Shown: positions 16,379-26,036, counted from the stretch's first letter. The stretch is DNA of 64,000 nt from JAISGQ01 sp045604965 (GCA_045604965.1 JAZUPB010000053.1:62001-126000), one strand, 5' to 3'. The notes: generated from the sequence alone by a model not told the origin. Numbers and translations are program-made.

Positions 16379-17326
16379 TTATATGGTTGTAAAAAGATAT
16401 TCAGCTTTTCCCGAGACCTCAACAGTTCCATAACCCGCCGGTATAAACGCACATTCGCCTCGTTTCAGCTCAACATCATCAAATGATGCCGTGCCTTCAA
16501 CCACCAGAACACATGCAAATGACGTTCCGTCTACGAACACTGTACTGTCTTCACTGTTTTTACAGAGCTTTGTCTTGAAAAACTCACAATCTGCAAGCAG
16601 CTGCTCGGTATGATTTTCAACCTTTTTTTCCTCTCCTGCAGGTCCGGGTTCGTCTACAGGCGGTGACGTTATTGCAACATCGATAGCTTTATCGATATGA
16701 AGCTCTCGTTTGTTGCCTTCATCATCAGTTCGCTCATAATCATATACTCTGTAGGTTATATCTGAGCTTTGCTGTATCTCCGCTATGACAGCGCCCTTTC
16801 CTATTGCGTGAAGGGTGCCTGCCTCAATGAGAAACACATCGCCTTTCTTTATGTCATAACGATGCACATAATCAAGAAGCGTACCGCTTATGATCGCCTG
16901 TCTGAACTGCTCTACTGTCAGTTCCTCAGAGAAACCGCAAATAAGGCTTGAGCCTTCTTCACAGTCAACAACATACCACAGCTCGGTTTTGCCTGACGCA
17001 TTTTCTACCTCTGCGGCATATTCGTCATCAGGGTGAACTTGTATCGAAAGATCATCGTGAGCATCTATAAGCTTGACAAGTATGGGAAATCCGTTAAAGT
17101 CCTTGCTGTGCGTACCGATAAAATCAGGATTTTCGTGAACCACCTGATGGAGCACCTGCCCCTCGAATTCACCGTTCAATACAACACAAGCTCCATTCTT
17201 ATGACAGGAAAGCACCCAGCTTTCCGCAACTCTCGTCAGATCTGACTCTACAGAAAATTCTTCCTTAAGCTTTGTGCCGCCCCAGATATAATCCTTGACA
17301 GCCGGCTTCAGCTTCATTATATCCAT
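16379..17326 (-). CDS. manA: Mannose-6-phosphate isomerase, class I
   Basis: Zinc enzyme interconverting mannose-6-P and fructose-6-P, 315 aa, the short bacterial form. Zinc and active-site marks are visible: QVHPDDEYA near 98, KTELWYVVDCEEG near 115, and EAGTLHAIGKG near 170. The start is ATG 17326 rather than the TTG one codon before, as GGTGGG lies about six bases upstream. It follows the phosphohexomutase gene by 23 bases, so the pair would link fructose-6-P to mannose-1-P or glucose-1-P for sugar-nucleotide synthesis. Confidence 0.94.
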   Translation of the reverse strand: MDIMKLKPAVKDYIWGGTKLKEEFSVESDLTRVAESWVLSCHKNGACVVLNGEFEGQVLHQVVHENPDFIGTHSKDFNGFPILVKLIDAHDDLSIQVHPDDEYAAEVENASGKTELWYVVDCEEGSSLICGFSEELTVEQFRQAIISGTLLDYVHRYDIKKGDVFLIEAGTLHAIGKGAVIAEIQQSSDITYRVYDYERTDDEGNKRELHIDKAIDVAITSPPVDEPGPAGEEKKVENHTEQLLADCEFFKTKLCKNSEDSTVFVDGTSFACVLVVEGTASFDDVELKRGECAFIPAGYGTVEVSGKAEYLFTTI

Positions 17327-17349
17327 CAAAACCCACCTTTTCGGGCAAA

Positions 17350-19059
17350 TTATTCCGCTATCTTGTTTGCTTCAGCTTCCAGCTTGTCGAGCATCTCTGT
17401 GCCCAGCTTCGGGCTGCTTTCAACTGCGGTGAGATATATCTTCATCTTAGGCTCTGTGCCGGAAGGACGAACGATAAGTGAACCGCCGTTTTCAAAGATA
17501 TATACAAGAACATTGCTCTTAGGAAGAGTTATCTCGCTCTCTGTTCCGTCTGCCTTGATCTCTACACTTTCAAGGTAATCACGGCGCACCGCAACCTTGA
17601 GTCCTGCGATCTCGGTAAGGGGATTTGCTCTGAGCTTATCGGTGATCTCAGCCATCTTCTTAAGGCCTGCTTCACCCTTAAATGCATAGTTGCAGAGTCT
17701 GTGGCAGAAGTAGCCGTACTCTTCGTAAAGCTCGTGCATAACATCAAGCAGACTCTTTCCACAGAGCTTGTAGTAAGAGGCCATTTCGCAGATGAGCATT
17801 GCTCCTACAACAGCGTCCTTATCACGTGCATATGATCCTGCGAGATAGCCGTAGCTCTCTTCCCAGCCCATTATGAATCTCTCTACTTCGCCTGCCTCAA
17901 GAAGTTCAGTCATCTGTTCGCCGATATACTTAAAGCCGGTAAGAACATTTCTGCACTCACAGCCAAAGCTTTCTGCAATGCGAGCGCCGAGGTCGCTTGT
18001 AACAATAGATTTAATAACAACAGGATTTGCAGGAAGTGTACCCTTTTCCTTGCGTACGGAAAGCAGGTAATTTACAAGCAATGCGCCAACTTCGTTGCCG
18101 CTCATAAGGACATAATCGTCATCCTTGAGAACTGCGATTCCCACTCTGTCACTGTCAGGGTCGGTTGCAAGCAGAAGCTCGGGCTTTATATCCTCAGCAA
18201 GCTTAAGTGCAAGTGTAAATGCTTCTCTTATTTCAGGATTCGGATAAGGACAGCCGGGGAATGTTCCATCGGGCTTTTCCTGCTCGGGAACTACTGTTAC
18301 GTTCTTTACGCCTGCCTTGTCAAGAGCCTCTCTGACAAAACGGTTGCCTGCGCCGCAGAGCGGTGTGTATACAACAGAAAGATTTGCCTTTTCACATGCT
18401 TCTGTATTTATCTCACAGGAAAGCACATTGTTTATATAGGCCTGGCACACATCCTCAGAAACAAATTCAATTTTGTTTTCAGCAAGAAGCGCATCAAAAT
18501 CACCGTGCTTGACATCTTCGAAAATATCAAGCTTATCCATACAGGAAGAAACTTCTCCTGCATCGAAATCTGTCATCTGGCAACCGTCTGCGCCATAGCA
18601 CTTGAAGCCGTTGTATTCGCTGGGATTGTGGCTTGCAGTGATGCAGATACCGCCGTCACACTGAAGTTCACGTACAGCAAAGCTGACAACCGGAGTCGGA
18701 ACAAGCTGCGGAAAAATATATGCGTGGATACCGTTCATAGCAAGAACAGCAGCAGATGTTTTTGCAAAGACATCTGAATTGATTCTTGAATCGTGTCCGA
18801 TAACAACTTTGCCGTTTTCAACACCCTTGTTCTTGAGGTAATCGGCAAGTGCCTGAGCTGCTGCACCGATGGTATAGATATTCATTCTGTTTGTTCCTGC
18901 ACCCAGAACACCGCGAAGTCCGCCTGTTCCGAATTCAAGAGATTTAAAGAAACGGTCGCGGATCTTATCATCCTCATTTGCGATCGCTTTCAGCTCTTCC
19001 TGCATCGCATTGTCCGATGCCTTTTTGAGCCATTCGTTGTAGAGTTCTTTTATTTCCAT
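17350..19059 (-). CDS. Phosphoglucomutase/phosphomannomutase
   Basis: Alpha-D-phosphohexomutase of 569 aa moving phosphate between C6 and C1 of glucose or mannose. The four family loops are all present: the phosphoserine loop TASHNPSEYNG (near 140), metal loop ATDPDSDRVG (near 300), sugar loop GWEESYGYL (near 395) and phosphate loop RPSGTEPKMK (near 530). Length fits the PgcA/PGM2-like type used for UDP-glucose supply in Firmicutes. Co-oriented and close to manA. Sugar preference is undecided. Confidence 0.94.
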   Translation of the reverse strand: MEIKELYNEWLKKASDNAMQEELKAIANEDDKIRDRFFKSLEFGTGGLRGVLGAGTNRMNIYTIGAAAQALADYLKNKGVENGKVVIGHDSRINSDVFAKTSAAVLAMNGIHAYIFPQLVPTPVVSFAVRELQCDGGICITASHNPSEYNGFKCYGADGCQMTDFDAGEVSSCMDKLDIFEDVKHGDFDALLAENKIEFVSEDVCQAYINNVLSCEINTEACEKANLSVVYTPLCGAGNRFVREALDKAGVKNVTVVPEQEKPDGTFPGCPYPNPEIREAFTLALKLAEDIKPELLLATDPDSDRVGIAVLKDDDYVLMSGNEVGALLVNYLLSVRKEKGTLPANPVVIKSIVTSDLGARIAESFGCECRNVLTGFKYIGEQMTELLEAGEVERFIMGWEESYGYLAGSYARDKDAVVGAMLICEMASYYKLCGKSLLDVMHELYEEYGYFCHRLCNYAFKGEAGLKKMAEITDKLRANPLTEIAGLKVAVRRDYLESVEIKADGTESEITLPKSNVLVYIFENGGSLIVRPSGTEPKMKIYLTAVESSPKLGTEMLDKLEAEANKIAE

Positions 19060-19121
19060 ATTTAATCCTTTCCTTTCTGAATGCTGTGATATTCACAGCT
19101 TTGAAAGATTGATCACGTAAA

Positions 19122-20651
19122 TTATTCACACACCGACATATCTGTTTCGTCAGGTGCAAAGCTGTCTGTTCTGCAGGGTTCCGCCGGTAAGCCGTTTTCG
19201 CCGTACAGATCAGAATATATATAAGAAGCAAAAGCATATCGTGCAGCACAGGGGTCACTGACCTCAGGGCTTGTTACCGTTACACTGCACCCCGATATAA
19301 TACCCTCTGCCTGATGCCACTTCAGATTTTCATCGCAGAGAATAAAACCTTTTGCTTTTTCTCCTGAAAGGGGCTTATCAAAGTATATTACAAAACTCCC
19401 TTTTCTTTTTTCATATTTTACCATTTTTGCAGAGCATACGTCAATAGCTTCACCGTTTTCTGCACACATAATATTGAATATTCGCTCTCCGATAACGCGT
19501 TTTTTTCTCGGATGTATATCATTCTTATCCCCGCAGTCCGTTGTAACTATCAGACTTGTGTTTTCTGTTTTCGAAACGATTTCTGACTGTTTCTCACGAA
19601 GATACGGCGGCTTGTTGTATGCTTTTTCATCATCCGGATATGGATAGGGCGCTATCTGCACTATATAAAAGGGAAGCTCTCTGCTGCGAAAATATTTTCT
19701 GAAGCAGGAAATAAGGCAGGTCATCAGTTCAAAGTACCTTTCATAAACCCTTACGTCCTCTTCTCCCTGATACCACAGCACTTTGGATAGGGAATAAGGT
19801 ATTATTTCTGACAGCATTCCTTCGTACAGATTTGCAGGCGAACCAAAGTTCCAAGGTCCGTGAGGCGGCGGCCATTCGGGCTTTCTGCCTGCACGCGGAT
19901 CTTCTGATGCATCTTTTTCGCTGAGGCCTTCTTTTTCTGTAAGGTATCTGACATTATCTTCCCAAATTTTCTGTCTGTTATAATAATCTGTATAAATTAA
20001 AATGTAATCCTCAAGAGTTTTACCTTCCATCGCCCGTGCGTAATCATCAAGATACAATGCAGTTGTTTCGTTTTCTGCAAGATCCTCTCTGCTTATCCAG
20101 CAGGAAGCAGATGTTCCGCCCCAGCAACAATATATTATCCCCACAGGGACACCGTATTTTTTACTGTAATTTATTGCACTCCACCAGGCTACAGCAGAAA
20201 ACTCCTCACAGGTGTTTCTGTCTGATGTTACCCATTTCGGCTTTTCTTTGTAATTTTCGGGATTAAGTATACGCGCGTTCTTATGCGACGCCTTAGGAAC
20301 CGCAAACTGTCTCACAAGTTCTGTTCCTGCGATGGTCTTTGCGTATTCCTTTTCTTCGTCACCGGAAAGGAGAAATTCCATATTGGACTGACCTCCCGCA
20401 AGCCAGACCTCACCAAAATATATATCATTTAAGACTATTGATTCTTTTTCGGTTTTTATTTCCAGAGTATGCGGACCGCCTGTTTTCTGCGGAGGCAGCT
20501 CGACTTCAAACCGTCCTCCGCTGCTTTCTGCCGCTGCTGTGCCATCCAGCATTACCCAAACTATGTCCGAATCAGTTTCTCCCCATATCACCAAAGGAGC
20601 ATTATGTTTTAATATCATCCCTTCAGTTATTATTTCAGGGAGTCTAAGCAT
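19122..20651 (-). CDS. Sialate O-acetylesterase-type SGNH esterase
   Basis: Carbohydrate esterase of 509 aa that would remove O-acetyl groups from sialic acid or plant polysaccharide. The nucleophile block AGGQSNMEF (Ser near 92), the GGTSASCWIS block near 180 and WYQGEEDV near 294 mark the SASA/SGNH family. A beta-sandwich-like first 80 residues precede the catalytic domain. No signal peptide is seen, so it probably acts in the cytosol on imported sugars. It starts 14 bases after a LacI-type regulator on the same strand. No sialic acid catabolic genes are nearby, so xylan or other acetylated glycans are equally possible. Confidence 0.85.
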   Translation of the reverse strand: MLRLPEIITEGMILKHNAPLVIWGETDSDIVWVMLDGTAAAESSGGRFEVELPPQKTGGPHTLEIKTEKESIVLNDIYFGEVWLAGGQSNMEFLLSGDEEKEYAKTIAGTELVRQFAVPKASHKNARILNPENYKEKPKWVTSDRNTCEEFSAVAWWSAINYSKKYGVPVGIIYCCWGGTSASCWISREDLAENETTALYLDDYARAMEGKTLEDYILIYTDYYNRQKIWEDNVRYLTEKEGLSEKDASEDPRAGRKPEWPPPHGPWNFGSPANLYEGMLSEIIPYSLSKVLWYQGEEDVRVYERYFELMTCLISCFRKYFRSRELPFYIVQIAPYPYPDDEKAYNKPPYLREKQSEIVSKTENTSLIVTTDCGDKNDIHPRKKRVIGERIFNIMCAENGEAIDVCSAKMVKYEKRKGSFVIYFDKPLSGEKAKGFILCDENLKWHQAEGIISGCSVTVTSPEVSDPCAARYAFASYIYSDLYGENGLPAEPCRTDSFAPDETDMSVCE

Positions 20652-20665
20652 TTATATTCCTCCGT

Positions 20666-21682
20666 TTATATAATGTGACTGCGCGTGGTTCGTCCTGCTA
20701 CAAGTTTTCCTCCGACTGCTATTCTTCCGACGATTCCTTTGCCTTCTCCCGAAAGTTTGCTTCGCAGTGCGTCCACAGCAAATCGAGCCATTTGCGAAGG
20801 ATCACGGCACACGCAGGTTATCTCTCTCTTTTCATTAATCTTAAACTCCGCCGTACAAGCTACAGAAACCATATCAGGAACTATTATGGATTTTTCTCTG
20901 AGCTTCTTCATAAGCACTTCCGCTATCGGGAGGCTTTCGCACAGATATGCCGTTATCTTTTCATTATCGAAGCACTCTAATGCATCCTCAATATTTCGCG
21001 GTGCAGCAGGGTCAATTTCGCTTTCCGCAACAGCGCGGCAGTATCCCAGATACCTGTCTCTTTTTATTTCTTCTGGATTTTCTGCAACATAACAGATGTT
21101 TGAATGTCCGTGAGAAATCACAAAGCAAGCAATGCGGTACATATCGTAATAATCGTCTCCTGCTATGCTCGTAAAGTCAAAATCTCTTATAGAAAAGTCC
21201 AGAAATACTATCGGCAGTTTTCTTTTGTTTATCTCATTTAAGAATTTCAGATCCGGCTGACCTAACATTATGACTCCGCACACCAGGTGGTTTTCTATTA
21301 TTCTCGGCATCTTAAGTTTGCTTTCGTCCTCTTCGCTGACTACATCAAGAATCGCATATCTGTCATCCTGCTTCAGCTGTGTTACAAGCTCCTGGTACAG
21401 CTGCCAATGAAATCCGTTTTCGCCCGATAAATATCTTTGTGTTGCAATTATGCCGATATCTCCTGTCTTCGCACTTACCGCTTCGCGCTCAGCTCCTTCT
21501 GATACCCCTTCTATGTATCCAAGCTCACGGGCTTTCAGAAATACTGCGGCACGTACCTCTGCGCTGACTCCTTTTTTTCCTGCAAGGGCATTTGATACCG
21601 TGACAATACTTACTCCCAGTGAACTTGCAATATCTGCCATTGTTACGTTTTTTGAATTATTGTCACTGCGTTTCATTTTCAT
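20666..21682 (-). CDS. LacI family transcriptional regulator
   Basis: DNA-binding repressor of 338 aa. The helix-turn-helix MADIASSLGVSIVTVSNALAG lies at about residues 15-35 and is followed by the hinge helix. A periplasmic-binding-like ligand domain fills residues 70-335. It stands directly in front of the esterase gene and very likely controls it, probably sensing a sugar released from an acetylated glycan (inference). Two close in-frame ATGs at the beginning leave the first residues uncertain. Confidence 0.92.
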   Translation of the reverse strand: MKMKRSDNNSKNVTMADIASSLGVSIVTVSNALAGKKGVSAEVRAAVFLKARELGYIEGVSEGAEREAVSAKTGDIGIIATQRYLSGENGFHWQLYQELVTQLKQDDRYAILDVVSEEDESKLKMPRIIENHLVCGVIMLGQPDLKFLNEINKRKLPIVFLDFSIRDFDFTSIAGDDYYDMYRIACFVISHGHSNICYVAENPEEIKRDRYLGYCRAVAESEIDPAAPRNIEDALECFDNEKITAYLCESLPIAEVLMKKLREKSIIVPDMVSVACTAEFKINEKREITCVCRDPSQMARFAVDALRSKLSGEGKGIVGRIAVGGKLVAGRTTRSHII

Positions 21683-21735
21683 CCCCCGCTTTTCTCAGGA
21701 TATTTTAGTAATTTTAACTCTTTTCGACATATAAA

Positions 21736-22839
21736 TCAAGACGGCTGCTCTTCTGTCAGCTGTTTTTCAATTTCCGCCTTTTTCTGCTCATAGATAAACT
21801 TTGTTTCGGGTGCGGTAACTGTAAAATACACTCTTAATTCTGTCCAGTCACGAATTCGGTTACCTACGATCATAGGAGAACACTCATCAACGCTTCTGTA
21901 TGCACATCTTGCATTATCATCTATAAACTCAACTTTCGGATTGAATATATAAGAATACACATTCATATCTTCATCTGCGCAATTATACGCACTTGCAAAA
22001 TTGATCGGTTTGCCGTTTACCGTAATCGCTGTTATGGTGTAATAATAGCCCGGGAATATTTCTTCTCCGTTATCTATGCACAATGCAGCATACGCTGTGT
22101 TTTTTATTTCCGTATCACAGTAAAGCCCTACCGAATAGTCTCCTTCTCCTGTGATTTTTACATTTTCGCTTCTTAGTGTGCACGGAAGTCCATTATATTC
22201 ATAGAAATATACTCTCGATTCATCCTCATAACCAATATATGCTGCCGCCTCATTTTCACCACATTCGAGCACAGGATTGTCATAGTGCTTCGCGGCTGCT
22301 CTTTTCTCTTCTATTTCAGCTGTGTTGTCGATTTCTTCCTCTGCAAGTAAATCTTCCGGCTCAGCAAAGAAATATATCCCCTCCGAACTGCCGGCATCTG
22401 AACCGGATATCGCTTTTGCTCTGTGCTGCAGTCCGTTCTCTCCGCTGAAAGGAAATATGCATTTACCATCTACACTGTATATTTCAGCTCCGAAACCGAT
22501 AACCTTTTCAGCGTCCCACAAAACTTCTATGCACGGATATCCTGTTTTCTCAAACTCATACCAGTACTTAACTTCGATCATTTCTATCGGAGCACTGCTT
22601 AAATCCATATAATTCACTCTGACGCTATGATCCTGCGATTCTTCATCCTTCATCTCTATCCATCCCGAAAGATAAAAATCGATTATATTGTAATTAGTTC
22701 CTTTATATGTGAAAACTGTGCTTTTTATGTCCTTTATCGGTTCTTTCTGCTCATCATCTCTGTTTTGCGAGCAGCCTGAAAGCATCAATCCAAAAAGTAC
22801 GCTTACAGAAAGAATTATTGCAAGTGCAGCCTTTTTCAT
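21736..22839 (-). CDS. Hypothetical lipoprotein
   Basis: The product is 367 aa with a clear lipoprotein signal: MKKAALAI, hydrophobic run, LMLSGC (Cys near 23). The mature part is acidic and has beta-rich character; no known domain was recognised. AAGGAGAG precedes the ATG. It is a single gene between the LacI gene and pyrophosphatase. A surface-exposed or sensory role can only be guessed. Confidence 0.75.
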   Translation of the reverse strand: MKKAALAIILSVSVLFGLMLSGCSQNRDDEQKEPIKDIKSTVFTYKGTNYNIIDFYLSGWIEMKDEESQDHSVRVNYMDLSSAPIEMIEVKYWYEFEKTGYPCIEVLWDAEKVIGFGAEIYSVDGKCIFPFSGENGLQHRAKAISGSDAGSSEGIYFFAEPEDLLAEEEIDNTAEIEEKRAAAKHYDNPVLECGENEAAAYIGYEDESRVYFYEYNGLPCTLRSENVKITGEGDYSVGLYCDTEIKNTAYAALCIDNGEEIFPGYYYTITAITVNGKPINFASAYNCADEDMNVYSYIFNPKVEFIDDNARCAYRSVDECSPMIVGNRIRDWTELRVYFTVTAPETKFIYEQKKAEIEKQLTEEQPS

Positions 22840-22965
22840 TGTTTTCTCTCCTTAAATTATGCTGAGACAATCAATCACATTTCTTATGATATAATAACAC
22901 ATTATTCATATATTTCAAATGTCTTTACGAAACAAATCGATCTTCTCTATGCAAAGCTGCTTCGA

Positions 22966-22994
22966 TTGACAAATCACGGTAATTATCCTATAAT
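22966..22994 (+). promoter_or_regulatory. Orphan consensus promoter facing the 3' end of ppa
   Basis: TTGACA (22966-22971) and TATAAT (22989-22994) with a 17-base spacer: full consensus on the plus strand. No plus-strand gene follows; the next feature is the 3' end of ppa in antisense orientation. Confidence 0.7.
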
Positions 22995-23048
22995 CTGAAC
23001 CGTATTATACCATTTGTTTTGTGGTAATCTGAGCAGAAAACAAACAAG

Positions 23049-23078
23049 TGCTTCGGACCAAAAAAGCCCGAAGCACCG
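23049..23078. terminator. Hairpin terminator after ppa
   Basis: GTGCTTCGG / CCGAAGCAC with a loop of about 10-12 nt. On the minus strand it follows ppa and leads into a moderately T-rich TTGTTTGTTTTC. On the plus strand it could end a short transcript from the promoter at 22966. Confidence 0.7.
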
Positions 23079-23082
23079 TTAA

Positions 23083-23619
23083 TTATACGTTTCCGCCGAA
23101 CACTTTGTCATATCTTGCAAGACAGCTTGTAATTATCTCCATTGCTGCTTCTTTGCCCGATACTTCCTGAACGACTGTTTTATATCCCTCAAGAGATTTG
23201 TACACCTCAAAGAAGTGGCGAATCTCATCAAAAACGTGTGCAGGGATCTCGTTTATGTCCTTATAGTTGTTATAGGACGGATCCTTGAATGGGATAGCAA
23301 TTATTTTTTCATCGGCATCATCGTTGTCTTCCATTGCGATTACTCCGATGGGGTAGCACTCTACAAGAGTGAGAGGCAGAATCGACTCAGAACAGAGAAC
23401 AAGGACATCAAGGGGGTCGTCATCGCCTGCAAGGGTTCTCGGAATAAATCCGTAGTTTGCAGGATAGTGGGTTGAGGTGTACAGGACTCTGTCCATTTTC
23501 AGCAGACCTGTCTGCTTGTCAAGCTCATACTTGTTTTTGCTTCCCTTGGATATTTCAATACAAGCCATAAATTTTTCAGGGGCAATACGCTCTTTTGCTA
23601 TGTGATGCCAGATATTCAT
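23083..23619 (-). CDS. ppa: Inorganic pyrophosphatase (family I)
   Basis: Soluble Mg2+-dependent enzyme hydrolysing PPi, 178 aa. The family signature is seen in GDDDPLDVLVL near residue 65, with YPANYGFIPRT just before it. The ATG at 23619 is chosen because AAAGGAAA lies some ten bases upstream; the ATG at 23628 touches that site. Single gene with its own terminator. Presence of a soluble PPase does not exclude a membrane PPase elsewhere. Confidence 0.94.
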   Translation of the reverse strand: MNIWHHIAKERIAPEKFMACIEISKGSKNKYELDKQTGLLKMDRVLYTSTHYPANYGFIPRTLAGDDDPLDVLVLCSESILPLTLVECYPIGVIAMEDNDDADEKIIAIPFKDPSYNNYKDINEIPAHVFDEIRHFFEVYKSLEGYKTVVQEVSGKEAAMEIITSCLARYDKVFGGNV

Positions 23620-23781
23620 ATGGATCATTTCCTTTCTTCAGTCTGGACTTCTCTTTTTTGGTTACAAGCGGATTTTATCACATTGATAATCTTCTGTCAA
23701 TTTAGTATTTAATTTTTGGGTGTTTGAATACACTGCACAATTACAATGTGTATTTTTTGTTTAATTTGCGAGGTGCTTTTT

Positions 23782-24267
23782 ATGAGTGAAATCATTTTAC
23801 TGTGCGGCAAGGTTTGCTGCGGAAAAAGTTTTTATGCCAATAAACTCCAAAACGAAAGAAATATAGTCATTCTATCCGTAGATGAGCTTATGCTGAGTCT
23901 CTTTCCGGAGCATCTTGGCAACAGGCATTGTGAGGTAGTAAGACAGTCAAAGGAGTTTTTGACTCTGCAGGCAGAGAAAATTGCTGCCGCAGGCTGCGAT
24001 GTGCTTTTGGAGTACGGACTTTGGGGAAAAGCAGAAAGAGATGAACTGAGAGCAAAATTTGAGTCACTTGGTCATAAGGTACGGCTTGTATATATAAAGG
24101 CAAGCGACAAACGTATCTTGGAGAATGCAAAAAAACGTAATGCCGATAAGGCTTCCGGTATGGAAAAATTCAGCTATGAAGCTGATGAAGCTTTGCTCTC
24201 AAAGTGCAGTGCCATGTTCTGCGAGCCCTCCGAGGACGAATGTGACGAGATAATTGATATTGGATAA
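23782..24267 (+). CDS. P-loop kinase-like ATPase (AAA_33 / zeta-type fold)
   Basis: A 161-aa protein with Walker A GKVCCGKSF at about residues 9-17, a DELMLSLF segment near 38 where such kinases hold the catalytic aspartate, and a lid-like RNADK region near 127. It resembles small phosphotransferases of the shikimate-kinase/zeta-toxin fold. No antitoxin-like partner is adjacent, so a toxin role is not supported. The ATG at 23782 has GCGAGGTG upstream. Substrate unknown. Confidence 0.7.
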   Translation: MSEIILLCGKVCCGKSFYANKLQNERNIVILSVDELMLSLFPEHLGNRHCEVVRQSKEFLTLQAEKIAAAGCDVLLEYGLWGKAERDELRAKFESLGHKVRLVYIKASDKRILENAKKRNADKASGMEKFSYEADEALLSKCSAMFCEPSEDECDEIIDIG

Positions 24268-24308
24268 ATAAAAGTTCCGAATTCTTTTGTGAATTCGGAA
24301 CTTTTATT
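24266..24308. terminator. Bidirectional terminator
   Basis: AAAAGTTCCGAATTC / GAATTCGGAACTTTT around TTTTGT. It closes the kinase gene and the convergent STAS-like gene. Confidence 0.9.
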
Positions 24309-24676
24309 TATCCCTCTGATATTTCGTCAAGACTGAATATGTACTTAAATTCCATTATGCTCTTTGAATCTGCTTCCTGGCCTTTCAGTTCTTCCTTTAA
24401 GCTGTTATCCTTATCGATTATAAAAAATATATATTTGCATCCGTACTCTGCAGCTTTGGGCATAAAATACTCTGCCACCCATTTGGTGTCCTCGGGTATG
24501 TTTTCAAATCCACTTCGGGTATCTGCCGCATAGCTGCACTTATGCTCCTTTATAATCTCAAGGGCATATTCAAGAGGCTTTCTGTAATCCTCATTACAGC
24601 AGAATTTTTTCCATACTACAAAAGCCACATTATGCTTTTCTTCATATCTGACATCACAGTATTCTGATAAATACAT
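24308..24676 (-). CDS. Small protein, STAS/SpoIIAA-like by pattern
   Basis: The product is 122 aa, soluble. The alternating strand-helix pattern, with SYAADTRSGFENI near residue 45 followed by a helix and FFIIDK, resembles STAS or SpoIIAA-like proteins, but the match is weak. The start at 24676 follows GGGGTGG; it begins 16 bases after the stop of the adenylating enzyme, so the two are one operon and may work together. Function unknown. Confidence 0.6.
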   Translation of the reverse strand: MYLSEYCDVRYEEKHNVAFVVWKKFCCNEDYRKPLEYALEIIKEHKCSYAADTRSGFENIPEDTKWVAEYFMPKAAEYGCKYIFFIIDKDNSLKEELKGQEADSKSIMEFKYIFSLDEISEG

Positions 24677-24692
24677 ATCTATACCACCCCTT

Positions 24693-26036
24693 TTATTTCT
24701 CTGCAATTATATGCTTGTACTTTCCGCTTATTGGGTTTGTTTCAGGCCTTTTTTCAGACAGATATACATTCGCCGCAATACCTCTCTCAGCAAGGAAATT
24801 TTCAACAGCATTCTTTGCTCCGGAAAAAGCCTCCTGCATATTTTCTGCAATCAGGCGAAGTTCAAGCATATCTCCATCGTGATGGACAAGCTGGAAACGA
24901 GTAATTCCGTCTACCTCCTTGAGCACAGCATATAACGAGAGCGGTGCTATTCTGCTGCCGTTTCCGAAGGTGAGTATATCGTCTGTCCTTCCCTCAAGAG
25001 TAAGCCAAGGACGTGTATTTCCGCACTTACAGGATTCTTTGTGCATAACAACTCTGTCGGTTATTTCAAATCGTATGACAGGACATACCTTATTTGCAAG
25101 GTTTGTAAGAAGCACTTTGGCAGACTGAGTTCCGAACGGTACAGGCTCATTTTGTTCGTTTACTGCCTCAAGAATGACCCAATCATCATTTATATGGAAA
25201 TGATGCTCGGTACACTCGCACGCCATTGTACCTCCTTCTGTGCATGAGTAATTGGTCTGAACATAGCAGTCAAACACATTGGACAGGTACTCCCTAACAT
25301 CGTCATTGAGTTTTTCTCCGCCTGTCATAATTATCGCAGGATGAATGTTCAGTCTGCCCTTTTCCTGCTCCGCAGCAATAAGCTCCATTGTAGTGGGATA
25401 GCAGCCTATCATTGATGGCTGAAATTTGTTAAGAGCTTCCACTATTTCTTCTGTCGGTCTCCGAACATCGCAGGTTTTCATCACATTTTTCTTCCAGGGC
25501 ATTTTTTTGAGATTGTATCTCACCGACCCGCAACCCAGATAAAATCCGTTATCGGCAAAAAGCGCCATCGTCTTTTTGCCCGATTTCATAAAAGCAGATA
25601 AATCTTCCTTTCGGGCAAAGCTTCGAAGTGCTCCTATGGCAGATGATACGTTGATCGTTGTATCGTCATACAGCATAATGCAGGGCTCTCCTGTAGATCC
25701 CGATGTCGTATATACCAGGTACTTTCCGTCAAGCTTTGTTCCTACATTTGAAATGTCTGACATAAAATTTTCTACTTTTTCTCTTGTAATTGATGTGTCA
25801 GTCATCCATTTATCAAAGTTATTCATCATATCCGATTTAGTTGTAATCGGGAACGACTCAAGTGGCATTTTTTCATCCAAATTCTTATACAATTCGGAAA
25901 AATACGGACTGTTTTTCTTCACATAAGCAATAAGCTCGCTCAGTCGATTTTGCTGAAGCTCTGCTCTCTCTTCACTGCTCATCTTATCCGCTTTACGCGT
26001 AAGTGCCAATGCTTTCAGCAAACCTATTTTCTTCAT
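24693..26036 (-). CDS. Phenylacetate-CoA ligase-like adenylate-forming enzyme (PaaK/CapK type)
   Basis: The product is 447 aa and would activate a carboxylic acid with ATP. The nucleotide loop YTTSGSTGEPC lies near residue 108, GCYPTTMELI near 210 and the EGRTDDIL hinge near 345. A Cys set (CECTEHH; CKCG) looks like the zinc site found in PaaK-like enzymes. No phenylacetate or siderophore genes are near; the only partner is the small STAS-like protein. The start at 26036 has AAAGAGG upstream. The acid substrate and the acceptor (CoA or other) are unknown. Confidence 0.8.
   Translation of the reverse strand: MKKIGLLKALALTRKADKMSSEERAELQQNRLSELIAYVKKNSPYFSELYKNLDEKMPLESFPITTKSDMMNNFDKWMTDTSITREKVENFMSDISNVGTKLDGKYLVYTTSGSTGEPCIMLYDDTTINVSSAIGALRSFARKEDLSAFMKSGKKTMALFADNGFYLGCGSVRYNLKKMPWKKNVMKTCDVRRPTEEIVEALNKFQPSMIGCYPTTMELIAAEQEKGRLNIHPAIIMTGGEKLNDDVREYLSNVFDCYVQTNYSCTEGGTMACECTEHHFHINDDWVILEAVNEQNEPVPFGTQSAKVLLTNLANKVCPVIRFEITDRVVMHKESCKCGNTRPWLTLEGRTDDILTFGNGSRIAPLSLYAVLKEVDGITRFQLVHHDGDMLELRLIAENMQEAFSGAKNAVENFLAERGIAANVYLSEKRPETNPISGKYKHIIAEK

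Noticed and set aside
23782..24267. Zeta-type toxin of a toxin-antitoxin pair
   Set aside because: A Walker A kinase fold is present but there is no small antitoxin gene next to it, and the toxin substrate site is not evident.
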